NCBI RefSeq assembly: GCF_001548395.1
Contig: NZ_AP017367.1
Location: 2,269,001 to 2,333,000 of the forward strand
Length of the DNA: 64,000 nt
Origin: Leptolyngbya sp. O-77
GTDB lineage: Bacteria > Cyanobacteriota > Cyanobacteriia > Elainellales > Elainellaceae
Reading direction: 5' to 3'
Position numbers and translations under genes: made by a program. Within the stretch, counting starts at the first letter, position 1; every line of letters starts with the position of its first letter. Under the pieces are notes generated by a model. That model was not told where the DNA came from, did no database searches, and saw nothing but the letters and a program-made list of their open reading frames with translations. Below are positions 36,796 through 46,271 of this stretch, piece after piece.

Positions 36796-38868
36796 TCAGG
36801 TGATCCCCGAAACCAGCACCAGACCCAGCACCGCGCCAAAAACGATCAGCGCGTAGAATTGCACCCTGCCGCTTTCCAGATATTTCAGCGCTTCGCCTGT
36901 GACCAGCGTGACAAAGCCTGTCAGGTTTACCAGCCCATCCACAATCCGCACATCTACTTCTAGCACCTGCCGGGCCAGACGACGGCTGCCCTGCACGAAT
37001 ACGGCGTTGTAGATGTCGTCGATATACCACTTATTGAGGGAAAGCTGATAGAGCGGCTGGATCTTGTCGGCGATCGCCGCTGGATCAATCTTCTTGAGCA
37101 GGTACATCGCAGTTGCCAGAGCGATGCCGCCGAGGGCGATCGCCACCGAGCTGCCGCCCATCGTCAGAAACTCGCCCCAGTCCACTGCCTCGGCTTCGTG
37201 GATCACCTCACCCGGCGCGTGGATGAATTCCTCAAAATAGTTCTTGAATGGCGTGCCCACCAGCCCGATCAGCATCGAAGGAATCGCCAGCAGCATCAGC
37301 GGCAGCGTCATCGTAATCGGCGATTCGTGCGGTTCGCTGGCGTGATGCCCGTGGTCGTCGTGAGCGTCGTGGTCTTCGGCCGGATGCTCCGCCGTCAGCT
37401 CTAACGGGTTCATCGCGCCGGGACCAAAGGCTAGACCCAGCTTTTGAAGCTGCTCGTTCTTGAGCTTGCGCTTGATTTCCTCGCTCGTGCCGCGAAACTC
37501 GCCTTCAAAAGTGCTGAAGTACATGCGGAACATGTAGAACGCCGTGATCCCCGCCGTCAGGAAACCAACCGCCCACAGCGCAGGATTAGCGCGGAAGGTT
37601 GCCCCCAAAATTTCGTCCTTCGACCAGAAGCCCGCCAGCGGAGGAATTCCGGCGATCGCCAGCGTGCCAATCAAGAAGGTCGTGGCGGTAATTGGCATAT
37701 ATTTCCGCAGTCCGCCCATCAGCCGCATATCCTGCGCCAGCACGGGGTCATGTCCTACCACACCCTCCATGCCGTGGATCACGGAACCAGAACCAAGGAA
37801 CAGCATTGCTTTGAAGTAGGCGTGGGTCATCAGGTGAAAGAGTCCGGCGGTGTAGGCTCCCACTCCCATGCCCATGACCATATAGCCAAGCTGGGACATG
37901 GTGGAATAGGCCAGACCCTTCTTGATATCGTTTTGGGTGATGGCGATGCTGGCTCCCAAAAATGCTGTGACCGCGCCCGTGTAGGCGATTACGTTCATTG
38001 CGGTGGGAATGTTCTCAAACACGGGGAACATGCGGGCAATCAGGAACACACCCGCTGCCACCATCGTAGCTGCGTGGATCAGTGCCGAAATGGGGGTAGG
38101 GCCTTCCATCGCGTCTGGCAGCCAAACGTGCAGCGGAAACTGGGCTGACTTTGCTACTGGGCCAAGGAACACCAGCACTGCAAACAGCGCTGCCATCGCT
38201 CCACTCAGGGCCCCCGACTGGACGAGTTCCTGGAGGCGATCGCCAATCACTTCAAATTCAAAGCTGCCCGTTGCCCAATACAGCCCCAGCATCCCCAACA
38301 GCAGCCCAAAGTCGCCCACTCGGTTGGTCACAAACGCCTTCTGGCAGGCATCGGCAGCTGCTTTGCGGTCATACCAAAAGCCAATCAGCAGGTAGGAACA
38401 CATTCCCACCATCTCCCAGAAAATATAAATCTGCACCAGGTTGGGGCTGATCACCAGACCCAGCATCGAGGAGCTAAACAGGCTGAGATAGGCATAGAAG
38501 CGAACATAGCCCGGATCATGCGCCATGTAGCCATCGGTGTAGATCATCACCAAAAAGGCAACTGTTGTCACGATCACCAGCATCAGCGCAGTGAGGTGGT
38601 CAACGATGTAGCCCATCGAGAGGTGAAAATCACCCGCCGAAGCCCACTCAATCGAGCGCTCGTAGGTCGGATGTCCTTGAATCTGGCTCCACAGCAGCGC
38701 AAAGGAGAGAACCATTGCAGTGCCTGTCAGCGAGACAATAAACACCGAGCTGGGCTTGCGAAACTGTTTGGCGAAACTGCTGGAAGAAATCAGACCCAGC
38801 CCCAAAATCATTGCCCCTGCCAGGGGCAACACTGGGATCAGCCAGGCATATGCGTAGAGGGATTCCAT
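36796..38868 (-). CDS. ndhF: NAD(P)H-quinone oxidoreductase subunit 5 (NdhF)
   Basis: 690 aa, about 15-16 membrane helices, the distal antiporter subunit of NDH-1 that pumps protons during respiration and cyclic electron flow. Conserved parts: DHLTALMLVIVTTVAFLVMIYTDGYM, IFWEMVGMCSYLLIGFWYDR, AFVTNRVGDFGLLLG, KSAQFPLHVWLPDAMEGPTP and LIHAATMVAAGVFLIAR. A His/Asp-rich loop (AEDHDAHDDHGHHASEPHES) lies before the last helices, as in cyanobacterial NdhF1. It is directly upstream of ndhD on the same strand (231-bp gap), the usual ndhF1-ndhD1 order. Start ATG at 38868; intact. Confidence 0.96.
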   Translation of the reverse strand: MESLYAYAWLIPVLPLAGAMILGLGLISSSSFAKQFRKPSSVFIVSLTGTAMVLSFALLWSQIQGHPTYERSIEWASAGDFHLSMGYIVDHLTALMLVIVTTVAFLVMIYTDGYMAHDPGYVRFYAYLSLFSSSMLGLVISPNLVQIYIFWEMVGMCSYLLIGFWYDRKAAADACQKAFVTNRVGDFGLLLGMLGLYWATGSFEFEVIGDRLQELVQSGALSGAMAALFAVLVFLGPVAKSAQFPLHVWLPDAMEGPTPISALIHAATMVAAGVFLIARMFPVFENIPTAMNVIAYTGAVTAFLGASIAITQNDIKKGLAYSTMSQLGYMVMGMGVGAYTAGLFHLMTHAYFKAMLFLGSGSVIHGMEGVVGHDPVLAQDMRLMGGLRKYMPITATTFLIGTLAIAGIPPLAGFWSKDEILGATFRANPALWAVGFLTAGITAFYMFRMYFSTFEGEFRGTSEEIKRKLKNEQLQKLGLAFGPGAMNPLELTAEHPAEDHDAHDDHGHHASEPHESPITMTLPLMLLAIPSMLIGLVGTPFKNYFEEFIHAPGEVIHEAEAVDWGEFLTMGGSSVAIALGGIALATAMYLLKKIDPAAIADKIQPLYQLSLNKWYIDDIYNAVFVQGSRRLARQVLEVDVRIVDGLVNLTGFVTLVTGEALKYLESGRVQFYALIVFGAVLGLVLVSGIT

Positions 38869-39391
38869 GATGAAGCCTACTTCAAGCTTTTTTTAAATCG
38901 GGCAAAACCGCTTACATTTTGACACAGACTGGCGGAGTAGAGGTGTTTCTGAAGGTTTTGTCAAGAATGGGGCTGCGATGGTTTTAGACTCGATTCCTCA
39001 CCCAATTCTGAATGAGCCACCCGACTCCGCATCATCTACTGCACTCGGTCACAGTTAATCTGTGCAGATCACCTGTCAGAACCTAGTCGTCATAGATCAC
39101 ATACTGCCCCATTCTTCCCTGTATTGTTCGACACGCTATTAAAATTTCTCCCGTTTTTATTCGACAGCTGCACGGCTCGATAAAGACTGGCTGAAACCTT
39201 GCCTAGGAAACTCAGAATTACGAGCGATACTCTGCATTAGGGCAAATTTACAGGTTTGCATGGAATTTCAGGGGCGATCGCCCGGCCATACGCGCCCAGG
39301 CTTCGTTAAATTTCTTCAAAGAGTGCTGGAAGATTGACAGGGACTAGGGTTAAAGTAGCGGAAACTCACGATATTGGTGCGGATATATTTT

Positions 39392-39512
39392 GGTGCGTCT
39401 TATATGCGTCTCGTAATGCGTCTGAAAATTATGCCTTTGAATTATGCGTCTGAATGATGTGTCTGGTAATACGTCTGGTAATGCGCCTGGCAATGCGTCT
39501 GGCTAGATGTGT
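39392..39512. repeat. Degenerate 12-bp tandem array
   Basis: Roughly ten diverged copies of a 12-bp unit like AATGCGTCTGGT, ending GTCTGGTAATAC, GTCTGGTAATGC, GCCTGGCAATGC, GTCTGGCTAGAT. No coding frame is supported. Confidence 0.8.
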
Positions 39513-39726
39513 CAGAGCTTGTTAAACAAGCTTTGTTAAACAAGCTCAGGATTTGGTACCTCTACTCATCATCTATGGGAGCAATTGACGAGAATTGAGG
39601 GATGGCTGGCTCAAAGCCTGACTTACTGAAGCTGTCCGGTGATTTTTGTTACTCCCAAAAAACCTTCAAACGAGCTACCTTTAGATAGATGAAGAAATGG
39701 CCCAAATCGGATAGGGCCACTATCCT

Positions 39727-39879
39727 GGAAAGAGTCCCAGAGTAGAAGCGACTGGAGGGGTGTAGCAACTTGGTTTGAGGCTTGCTGCTGCCGTCTGCAA
39801 CCTCAATCCTGATTCACCCGTCTAAGGGGTCTGCTGGCAGGTGCTAGAGGGAGCGTCACCCTTGACCTCCTGAGTTTCC
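39727..39879 (+). ncRNA. Candidate structured RNA (three-way junction)
   Basis: Nested pairings can be drawn by eye: GGAAA 39727-39731 with TTTCC 39875-39879; GGAGG 39754-39758 with CCTCC 39866-39870; GGTG 39759-39762 with CACC 39815-39818, enclosing TTGAGG/CCTCAA (39775-39780, 39801-39806) and TTGC/GCAA; and AAGGG 39824-39828 with CCCTT 39859-39863. The size of about 150 nt would suit a 6S-like or riboswitch-like RNA, but I match no known family. Either strand is possible. Confidence 0.3.
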
Positions 39880-40333
39880 TGTCTTCACCGCAGGGTTCAT
39901 GAGAACACTGAAGAACACTGATCTGGGAGCGTGTTGCTCTATACAGGGTTGATTAATGTTGCTTAATACTTAATGCTGCTTAATGCAGAATTGCTCCAGA
40001 TGGAGCGGTTCTGGGTTGTGGCTGGCAGGATTCCGTCCTCTGCTGCGATCCGTCCTCTTATAAACTTCTGTAGACTTCTTGGCAGACTTCAGTGATTGCT
40101 CACTTGGTCTTTCGTTTGATCCATACAGCCCTGCTCGCACCCAGTCGTTTCACATTCCAGTCTTAAAGTCGCCCCGGAGGTTGAAGCATCGGTCTGTCTA
40201 AACCAGGCTCCAAACTAAAACTAGGCTCCAAAACTGAATTAGCACACGCATCCTGCCGTATTGGCGAATCCAGCGTGTGGCCGCGCATTGAATCCCTCTG
40301 CTTTCCTGTCCCCCTCTATCCCGGTTACTGCCC

Positions 40334-41668
40334 ATGCGCCGCTTTTTTAACCGCTCTCGTCTGCTCAATGCCGCTCTTTTTGGTGGAACCGTCGCCGCAG
40401 CCGCTACGGTTTCACTCCTGACCCCTGTGTTTAGTTCGGCTGTGAACGCTACGCTTCAGGACAGTCCCAAGGCGCTGCTCGATGAGGCGTGGCAGATCGT
40501 GAATCGGGAGTACGTAGACAGCACGTTTAACCAGGTAGACTGGCTAGCTGTGCGCCACGAACTGCTCAGCGCCTCCTATAGCTCGCGGGAAGAGGCTTAC
40601 AATGCATTGCGCCGCGCCCTCCAGCGGCTACGAGACCCCTATACCCGCTTTATGGACCCGCGCCAGTTTGAAGTGCTGACAAGCCAGACCTCTGGGGAAC
40701 TGTCGGGGGTGGGTATTCGGCTTCAGGCGGACGAGCAAACAGGGGCGATCACTGTGGTGGAGCCAATTCCCAACTCTCCGGCAGCGCGGGCGGGCATCCA
40801 GGTGGGCGATCGCATTTTGTCGATTGACGGCGTTTCGACTGAAGGGATGACGCTAGAAGAAGCCTCGAATCGCATTCGGGGTGAGGTCGGCACGCGCATC
40901 GTTCTGCGGCTGCAACGCCAGTCGGAAGAGGCGACCGAACTCACGCTAACGCGGGCTCGCATCGAACTGCCCAATGTCCACTACACCCTGAAACAAGAGC
41001 AGGGCACTCGCGTTGGCTACATTCGCCTGACGGAGTTCAGCGCCCATTCGGCAGAACAAATGCAGCGGGCGATCGAGGACTTGCTGAGTCAGCAGGTTCA
41101 GGGCTTCGTGCTGGATCTGCGGGGAAACCCAGGGGGGCTGCTGCAAGCCAGCATCGACATCTCGCGTCAGTGGTTGGGCAATGGGTTGATCGTTCGCACG
41201 GTGGATCGATACGGGGCCAACGAGCGGATTCGCGCCAATCGGACGGCGCTGACGGATTTGCCGCTAGTGGTGCTGGTAGATGGCAGTTCTGCTAGCTCTA
41301 GTGAGATTTTGACCGGGGCGCTGATGGACAATCGGCGGGCAACCATCGTTGGCACTAAGACCTTTGGCAAGGCGTTGGTGCAGTCGGTGCATTCGCTGTC
41401 GGATGGATCTGGTCTGGCGGTGACGATCGCCCACTATTACACGCCCAACGGCACGGACATCAGCCAGCGTGGTATTACGCCAAACGTGCAGGTCAACCTG
41501 ACCGATAGCCAGCGCCAGCAGCTTGCTGCAAACCCCACCTCGGTCGGCAGCCAGAGCGATCCCCAATACGTGCGGGCGATCGCCGTTCTTCGGTCTACGA
41601 TTGCAGCCCAGCCTGCCCGTCCGATTCCCGCTCAGCGGGCCAGTGCCCCCCCGCGCCCCCCCGCGTGA
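40334..41668 (+). CDS. C-terminal processing protease (S41 family, Ctp)
   Basis: 444 aa exported serine protease. A Sec signal peptide (RLLNAALFGGTVAAAATVSL, cleavage near VNA) is followed by the N-terminal helical region, a PDZ domain (SGVGIRLQADEQTGAITVVEP, GIQVGDRILSIDGVSTEGM), and the S41 core with the catalytic Ser in DGSSASSSEIL and Lys in GTKTFGKALVQ. The tail after about residue 405 is Ala/Pro-rich. Members include CtpA, which matures the D1 protein of photosystem II in the lumen, and CtpB/CtpC; which one this is cannot be settled by eye. A strong terminator follows. Confidence 0.93.
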   Translation: MRRFFNRSRLLNAALFGGTVAAAATVSLLTPVFSSAVNATLQDSPKALLDEAWQIVNREYVDSTFNQVDWLAVRHELLSASYSSREEAYNALRRALQRLRDPYTRFMDPRQFEVLTSQTSGELSGVGIRLQADEQTGAITVVEPIPNSPAARAGIQVGDRILSIDGVSTEGMTLEEASNRIRGEVGTRIVLRLQRQSEEATELTLTRARIELPNVHYTLKQEQGTRVGYIRLTEFSAHSAEQMQRAIEDLLSQQVQGFVLDLRGNPGGLLQASIDISRQWLGNGLIVRTVDRYGANERIRANRTALTDLPLVVLVDGSSASSSEILTGALMDNRRATIVGTKTFGKALVQSVHSLSDGSGLAVTIAHYYTPNGTDISQRGITPNVQVNLTDSQRQQLAANPTSVGSQSDPQYVRAIAVLRSTIAAQPARPIPAQRASAPPRPPA

Positions 41669-41696
41669 GCAACTAAACGCAGCACCTTGCAAATGT

Positions 41697-41727
41697 AAAA
41701 GGCACGGCGCGATGCGCCGTGCCTTTT
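41697..41727 (+). terminator. Strong rho-independent-type terminator after ctp
   Basis: A 14-bp perfect stem, AAAAGGCACGGCGC with GCGCCGTGCCTTTT, and a three-base loop, about 30 bp after the ctp stop. Its 3' end is T-rich on the plus strand and, by symmetry, also on the minus strand, so it may end both convergent transcripts. Confidence 0.93.
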
Positions 41728-41759
41728 ATGCGCTTTTATAGGCTGGCTTCAGACCCGCA

Positions 41760-44276
41760 TTAAGCGAACGTCTCTGCGGTCGCAAACGTGGTCACAAAGT
41801 CGGTGCGGTTGAGCGCACTAGCCCGCACGCCCAGCAACTCCGCCAGCAGGTCATTACCAGCCCGGATCTGAACACCGCGAGTGGTATCGGTAAAGCGCAG
41901 ATTGCCGAAGCGCAAATTGCCCGACAGACCGATCTTGTCTACGCCGTCTTTGTAGTCCACAATCGTGTCGAATCCAGCGCCGCGAGTCAGCACAAAGGTA
42001 TCTGCGCCCGCTCCGCCAATGCAGGTATCGCGGCCCAGCCCGCCAACCAGCACATCTTTGCCAGGGCCACCGTTGAGGCGATCGCCCCCGCGTCCACCCT
42101 CCAGCAAATCGTCGCCCTGTCGCCCGTTCAGCACGTCGGCTCCGCCCAGCCCTTGCAGCAGGTCATTGGCAAATCGTCCGACTAGACGGTTGCGGCCGCT
42201 GGAGCCTGCCAGTTGAACCCCAAACACGTTGTCGCCCCGCACGCCGAGGTTCTGAATGCGGCGATCGCGCTCTGCGGGCGTGTCCGCCTTAGTAAACGTA
42301 CCACTTTGAACTAGAAACTCCGCAAACGCATCTTGCTCACTGCCTGCATCTGCAAACGTTGCTGCCCCCTCTGGCAGACTGACTGGCCTATCAATCACGC
42401 CATTGCGGTTCAAATCGATACTCGTCTCACCCAGCAAATCGACCCGATTTGCCAGGGTTGGATTTTCTCGCACAAACCGGAAGAACGGATAGCCATCCCC
42501 ACTCGCATCGAGCGAACTCGTGCCTAGCAAAAAGCTGAGCGTCACCAATCGAAAAGTGCGGTTGGGATCGCCTACAATCTGTCCATTCCGAATGAGGATT
42601 TGTGTAAAGTTGCCATTGGCATCCGTCAGAGCCGCTGACCGGATGCGCTCGCCCGGCGTGATCACCGTGCCATCGCTTGCGAGTCGCTGGGCCGTCTTGC
42701 TCGCATCGAAACTAAAAGAGATGCCGCCGATTTGAGGAAATGCGCCAGGGGTTCGCCCCGGCCCAACCCCCGAAACACCATGCTCCAGCACTTCCTTCAA
42801 CTGAGCCGCCGTCACGGTAATCAGGCTCAAGCCATTGTTAAAGCGCAGCGAATTTTCCACATCCAGTTGCGACAAATCCCCTTCTCCCTTGTTTGCCTCC
42901 GGGTTGGCGGGGGGTGGCAAGGTCACGATGTCGCTGGGGTCGGTCGCTCCTGGGGTGGGAGACACTGCACCAATGTTGTCGCGGATGCCGCCGCCATTTT
43001 TTAGCGAGATTACAACAGAAGAATCTACCTGCCTTGCCACAAACAGGTTGGCATCCGCCGTCAGGTTGCCCAGGTTTGTCTCCTCCGTCCGCACCGAGTT
43101 GCGCGTGCCGTTGAGGAACACCGTGGTCTTCCCAAAGATATTGCTGTCTTTGGTGTTGATGATGCTCCGCAGCTTACCGAGCAAATCCACCACTTCTGGA
43201 TCGGGTTCACCGGGGTTGACGGCCGTCAGCGCAGCCACGCTGGCCGTATCCGTGGCATAGGCTCCATTGACATTGGGATCGAGCTTTGACAGGTCAATTT
43301 TGCCGTCGTCGTCAAATTCCACCACCAGCCGCCCGACATATTTCCAGTTGCTATCGGTGTTGACCACCAGCACTGGCCCCGTTGGAGAGTTTTCTACTAG
43401 GGGGTAAATGCCGCCCGCTGTGTCGCCAGGGCGCAGCCGGTCGGTGCTGTCTGCCAGCAGCGTGTGGGAACCCCCTGCAATGATCACGTCCACATCGCGC
43501 AGCCGTTTGGCCAGTTCCCGCTCGATGAACAACTGCTGCATGTGCGCCAAGATCACAATCTTGTTGATGCCAGCGGCGGTCAATACATCGACGGATTTTT
43601 GAATTTCTGCCGCAAGGGCATCTAGCTCGGTTGCACTGGGGTTTGCGCCAAAGGGCCGCGGCAGGATTTCAACATTTGGGCCAGGTGAGGAGATGACCCC
43701 CAGCGTTGGCGTTGTTGCACCCACAATCCCAATCTGTTCGCCATTGACTGTCAGCACGGTGCTTTTAGCAATGCTATTGGGGGCTGCGGGCTGACCATCT
43801 GCAACGACCAGATCTTCTAGCACAAAATCTTGATTAGGGGTGCCGTCGTCTGCCGGATTGGGGTCGGTGAAGTTCAGGTTGCTGCTGAGGTAGGGAAAGA
43901 CCGTGCCTCGAAATTCGCGATCGCGCCGAATCAGGGAAACAACGGTCGATTCGCCCAGGTCAAATTCGTGGTTGCCTAGAGCAGAAGCCTGAAATCCAAT
44001 CTGGTTAAGGATTTCAATATCGACGCGCCCAACCCCCTCACGAAAGGTGTAGTCATCACCGGGGGCAGAGGAAGAAGTGGTTTTGCGGAGGGCGCGATCG
44101 CTCCCAGAGGAAAAGAACGGCCCCGGAATGTAGTTATCGCCGGAGGACAGAATCAGCGTGTTGGCATAGTCGTCTTTCAGCGCGTTAATCACCGTAGAGA
44201 AATTGACTGCATCGGTGAAAGCTGGGAGGCCGCTTTCCATGTCGGAAGCATGTAGTATTTGCAGTTGAAAAGCCAT
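41760..44276 (-). CDS. 5'-nucleotidase/metallophosphatase with RTX calcium-binding repeats
   Basis: 838 aa predicted extracellular phosphoesterase. The N-terminal half is the metallophosphatase domain (LQILHASDMESG, SSGDNYIPGPFF, ASALGNHEFDLGE, VILAHMQQL, AGGSHTLLAD) with the metal ligands expected for the UshA/5'-nucleotidase group. The 5'-nucleotidase C-terminal substrate domain follows (NLGNLTADANLF, LKNGGGIRDN). The last about 150 residues are RTX nonapeptides (GADVLNGRQGDDLLEGGRGG, GPGKDVLVGGLGRDTC) and a beta tail. There is no Sec signal, so export by type I secretion is likely. It probably scavenges phosphate from nucleotides. ATG 44276 is preferred to a TTG at 44315. Confidence 0.9.
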   Translation of the reverse strand: MAFQLQILHASDMESGLPAFTDAVNFSTVINALKDDYANTLILSSGDNYIPGPFFSSGSDRALRKTTSSSAPGDDYTFREGVGRVDIEILNQIGFQASALGNHEFDLGESTVVSLIRRDREFRGTVFPYLSSNLNFTDPNPADDGTPNQDFVLEDLVVADGQPAAPNSIAKSTVLTVNGEQIGIVGATTPTLGVISSPGPNVEILPRPFGANPSATELDALAAEIQKSVDVLTAAGINKIVILAHMQQLFIERELAKRLRDVDVIIAGGSHTLLADSTDRLRPGDTAGGIYPLVENSPTGPVLVVNTDSNWKYVGRLVVEFDDDGKIDLSKLDPNVNGAYATDTASVAALTAVNPGEPDPEVVDLLGKLRSIINTKDSNIFGKTTVFLNGTRNSVRTEETNLGNLTADANLFVARQVDSSVVISLKNGGGIRDNIGAVSPTPGATDPSDIVTLPPPANPEANKGEGDLSQLDVENSLRFNNGLSLITVTAAQLKEVLEHGVSGVGPGRTPGAFPQIGGISFSFDASKTAQRLASDGTVITPGERIRSAALTDANGNFTQILIRNGQIVGDPNRTFRLVTLSFLLGTSSLDASGDGYPFFRFVRENPTLANRVDLLGETSIDLNRNGVIDRPVSLPEGAATFADAGSEQDAFAEFLVQSGTFTKADTPAERDRRIQNLGVRGDNVFGVQLAGSSGRNRLVGRFANDLLQGLGGADVLNGRQGDDLLEGGRGGDRLNGGPGKDVLVGGLGRDTCIGGAGADTFVLTRGAGFDTIVDYKDGVDKIGLSGNLRFGNLRFTDTTRGVQIRAGNDLLAELLGVRASALNRTDFVTTFATAETFA

Positions 44277-44633
44277 AGGTTTCGTTGAAGCGATTTGGAG
44301 GCGCTTGGTAATCAATGCCTCACAAACGATCCCACAGCGAGATTAAGTGAGTTTAATCGCATTATTAACGTCTCGTAATTGGGTGATTAACCTTCCTTAA
44401 AGTGACCCTAAGAAAATGGATCAAAAAGGAGCAAAACAAAGATGGGGCGATCGCTCGCCCCTCGATTTTCGGTTGGTTCTCTCAATCCTTTTAAATTCTT
44501 TAATGCCTTTCAATAAGACTTTGGAAATGCATTCTAATTTGTAAATGCGCCGCTGCAAGGAGATCACGAAATATTTGCTTATGAGGGGTAAATCTCATCG
44601 CTGGATTTGGCATCACGACATCTAGGTCTTTTC
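44277..44633. other. 357-bp spacer with HIP1-containing hairpin
   Basis: No gene seen. It lies upstream of the nucleotidase gene and downstream of moaE on the minus strand. A perfect 7-bp stem GGGGCGA/TCGCCCC at 44444-44461 has a HIP1 octamer in it and is followed on the minus strand by ATCTTTGTTTT, a plausible terminator for moaE. Confidence 0.55.
44444..44461 (-). terminator. Hairpin downstream of moaE
   Basis: GGGGCGA/TCGCCCC stem with a TCGC loop, about 170 bp after the moaE stop. It is T-rich beyond the stem on the minus strand. HIP1 sites often form such palindromes by chance, which lowers confidence. Confidence 0.45.
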
Positions 44634-45140
44634 TTAGCAGCCTGCTGGTGACTGTTCGCACGCGCCGATGCTGACCCAGCTTGTGGAGCCGTCTGCCCAG
44701 TGTTCTTTTTTCCAGATGGGGGCGTTGTGTTTCAGTGTGTCGATGGCGTATTGGCAGGCGGCGAAGGCTTCGGAGCGGTGGGGGCAGCCAACGGCGACCA
44801 GCACGCTGATTTCGCCGACGACTAGCTTGCCTGTGCGGTGATGGATGACGACGTGGCTCACATCGGGCCAGGTGGCGCGAATCTCGGCTGCGATTTGCTG
44901 AAACACCTTCAGGGCCATTGGTTCATAGGCCTGGTATTCCAGCGCGATGACGGGCTTGCCGTCGGTTTGCTGACGCACCATGCCGCTCATCACGACTACT
45001 GCGCCATTGGCTGGGTCATCAACTAGGTCATAAATTTCTTGCAGCGATAGAGGGGCAAACGTGATCGCGAAGTGGTCGCCAGGATGGGGAATTGCAGGGC
45101 GACTGGCAAAGGCACTGGCAGAAGGGGCGATCGCACTCAT
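44634..45140 (-). CDS. moaE: Molybdopterin synthase catalytic subunit MoaE
   Basis: 168 aa. With MoaD it inserts sulfur into precursor Z to form molybdopterin. Conserved parts: GAVVVMSGMVRQQTDGKPV, LEYQAYEPMALK, VVIHHRTGKLVVGEISVLVAV, and the catalytic lysine region APIWKKEHWADGS near the C-terminus. ATG 45140 is used; an in-frame GTG at 45167 would add nine residues. No other moa gene is present in the window. It is 46 bp past the stop of nothing on this strand; the diguanylate cyclase gene starts upstream in the same direction, so cotranscription is possible. Confidence 0.93.
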   Translation of the reverse strand: MSAIAPSASAFASRPAIPHPGDHFAITFAPLSLQEIYDLVDDPANGAVVVMSGMVRQQTDGKPVIALEYQAYEPMALKVFQQIAAEIRATWPDVSHVVIHHRTGKLVVGEISVLVAVGCPHRSEAFAACQYAIDTLKHNAPIWKKEHWADGSTSWVSIGACEQSPAGC

Positions 45141-45185
45141 ATCGGCGCACTCATTCAGGAAAGTCACATCAAGAAGTTGCAGGCA

Positions 45186-46075
45186 TTACTCGCTATTATG
45201 CCGTGGGGCGTTTGCGTCGGGATAGATCACAAATTGGGCAGCGTTTTTGCCTGTGCGTTTGACCTGATACATCAGCTGATCGGCGTAGTGAATCAGCGGT
45301 GCCTGGGAAGAGGGCGGCTGGGTACAAACCACAACACCGATACTGAAGGTGATGGGGCTTTGCTCTGCCTGCATAGCGGACTCAAGCTGTGTCTGAATTC
45401 GGGAAATGGCGGCCTTGGCAGCGCTGAGATCGGTTTCAGGAAGCAGCAGGGCAAATTCATCCCCACCGAGTCTGGCAAACAGGTCAGTCTTGCGGATGCT
45501 GTCTCGAACCACCTGGGAAACGAGCTTCAGAATGCGATCGCCCTCCAGATGCCCCCCTGATCTTTAACCTGCTTAAAGTTGTCCAGGTCGAGATAGGCAA
45601 TGGCAAAGGGGCGGGCATAGCGGCGCGATCGCTCTATTTCCTGCGCCAGCTTCTCGGTAAACACGCGAGCATTGACTGCCTGGGTCAGTCCATCCATGCT
45701 GGATAGCCAGCGGAGCCGATCCTGTGTCTTGCGAAGTCGCGTAATCAACGTGCTGGTGACAAGAAAAAAACCGAGTCGCGTGACACTCCGCCAAGCAGAA
45801 ACAAGCGGTTTAGTATAAATCAAGCCGCTGGCATTTTCCGCCAAAAGGAATATCACCAGCAAACTGAGCAGCGCAGTATATAGGGCGATGGGGCGAGGCG
45901 AAGACCAAGCTGCCCAGGCGATGGGAATCAGGTAAAACAGGGACAGCACAATATCTGAACCCAGGAGATAATCCAGCCAACCGATCGTCAGCACGATCAG
46001 CGTGTAAACTGCAACCTGAACCCAGATTGGTTGATGCGCGACTTGCTCAAGCCAATTGCCCTGCTCAATTCTCAT
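45186..46075 (-). pseudogene. Membrane diguanylate cyclase (GGDEF), single-base frameshift
   Basis: Makes cyclic di-GMP if intact. From ATG 46075 the product has four to five membrane helices (VAVYTLIVLTIGWLDYLL, IVLSLFYLIPIAWAAW, and others; MASE-like), then the GGDEF domain (LSSMDGLTQAVNARVF, LDLDNFKQV). A base appears to be missing in the G-run at 45551-45556 after KQVKDQGG, so the frame ends early at WRAIAF. The downstream frame holds the rest: DRILKLVSQVVRDSIRKTDL, the intact GGDEF motif in ARLGGDEFALLLPE and the inhibitory I-site RKTD five residues before it. One added base would restore about 295 aa, so this may be sequence error. Confidence 0.87.
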
Positions 46076-46271
46076 GGTTTGGAAGCGCTTCCTGGAGCCA
46101 TTTTCAAGTCTGTAAAGCCAGTCTATCGGGTTCAGTTTGGTCAGCAAAGTCTGTCAAGAATGCAAGCTGCTTCCGATTTACAGCATTCAGAACTGTAGGT
46201 GGCCACTCCTGTCATCTGGTGTTTGTCAGGTCGTCGCCCTATTGGATCGAGGTCTCATTCGGTCAAAGCCT

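Larger units (their letters stand above)
38869..40333. other. 1.46-kb gene-free region between ndhF and ctp
   Basis: I find no supported gene. The region lies between divergent ndhF and ctp and must hold their promoters. It contains a degenerate 12-bp tandem array (39392-39512), a GGATAG/CTATCC hairpin at 39709-39725, a possible structured RNA (39727-39879) and small duplications near 39955-39985 and 40201-40236. Confidence 0.5.

Noticed and set aside
37444..38148. 234-aa plus-strand frame opposite ndhF
   Set aside because: It is the complement of conserved ndhF codons, with His/Gln/Arg-rich shadow composition.
39709..39725. GGATAG/CTATCC hairpin as a terminator
   Set aside because: It has no T-run on either side and no gene ends nearby.
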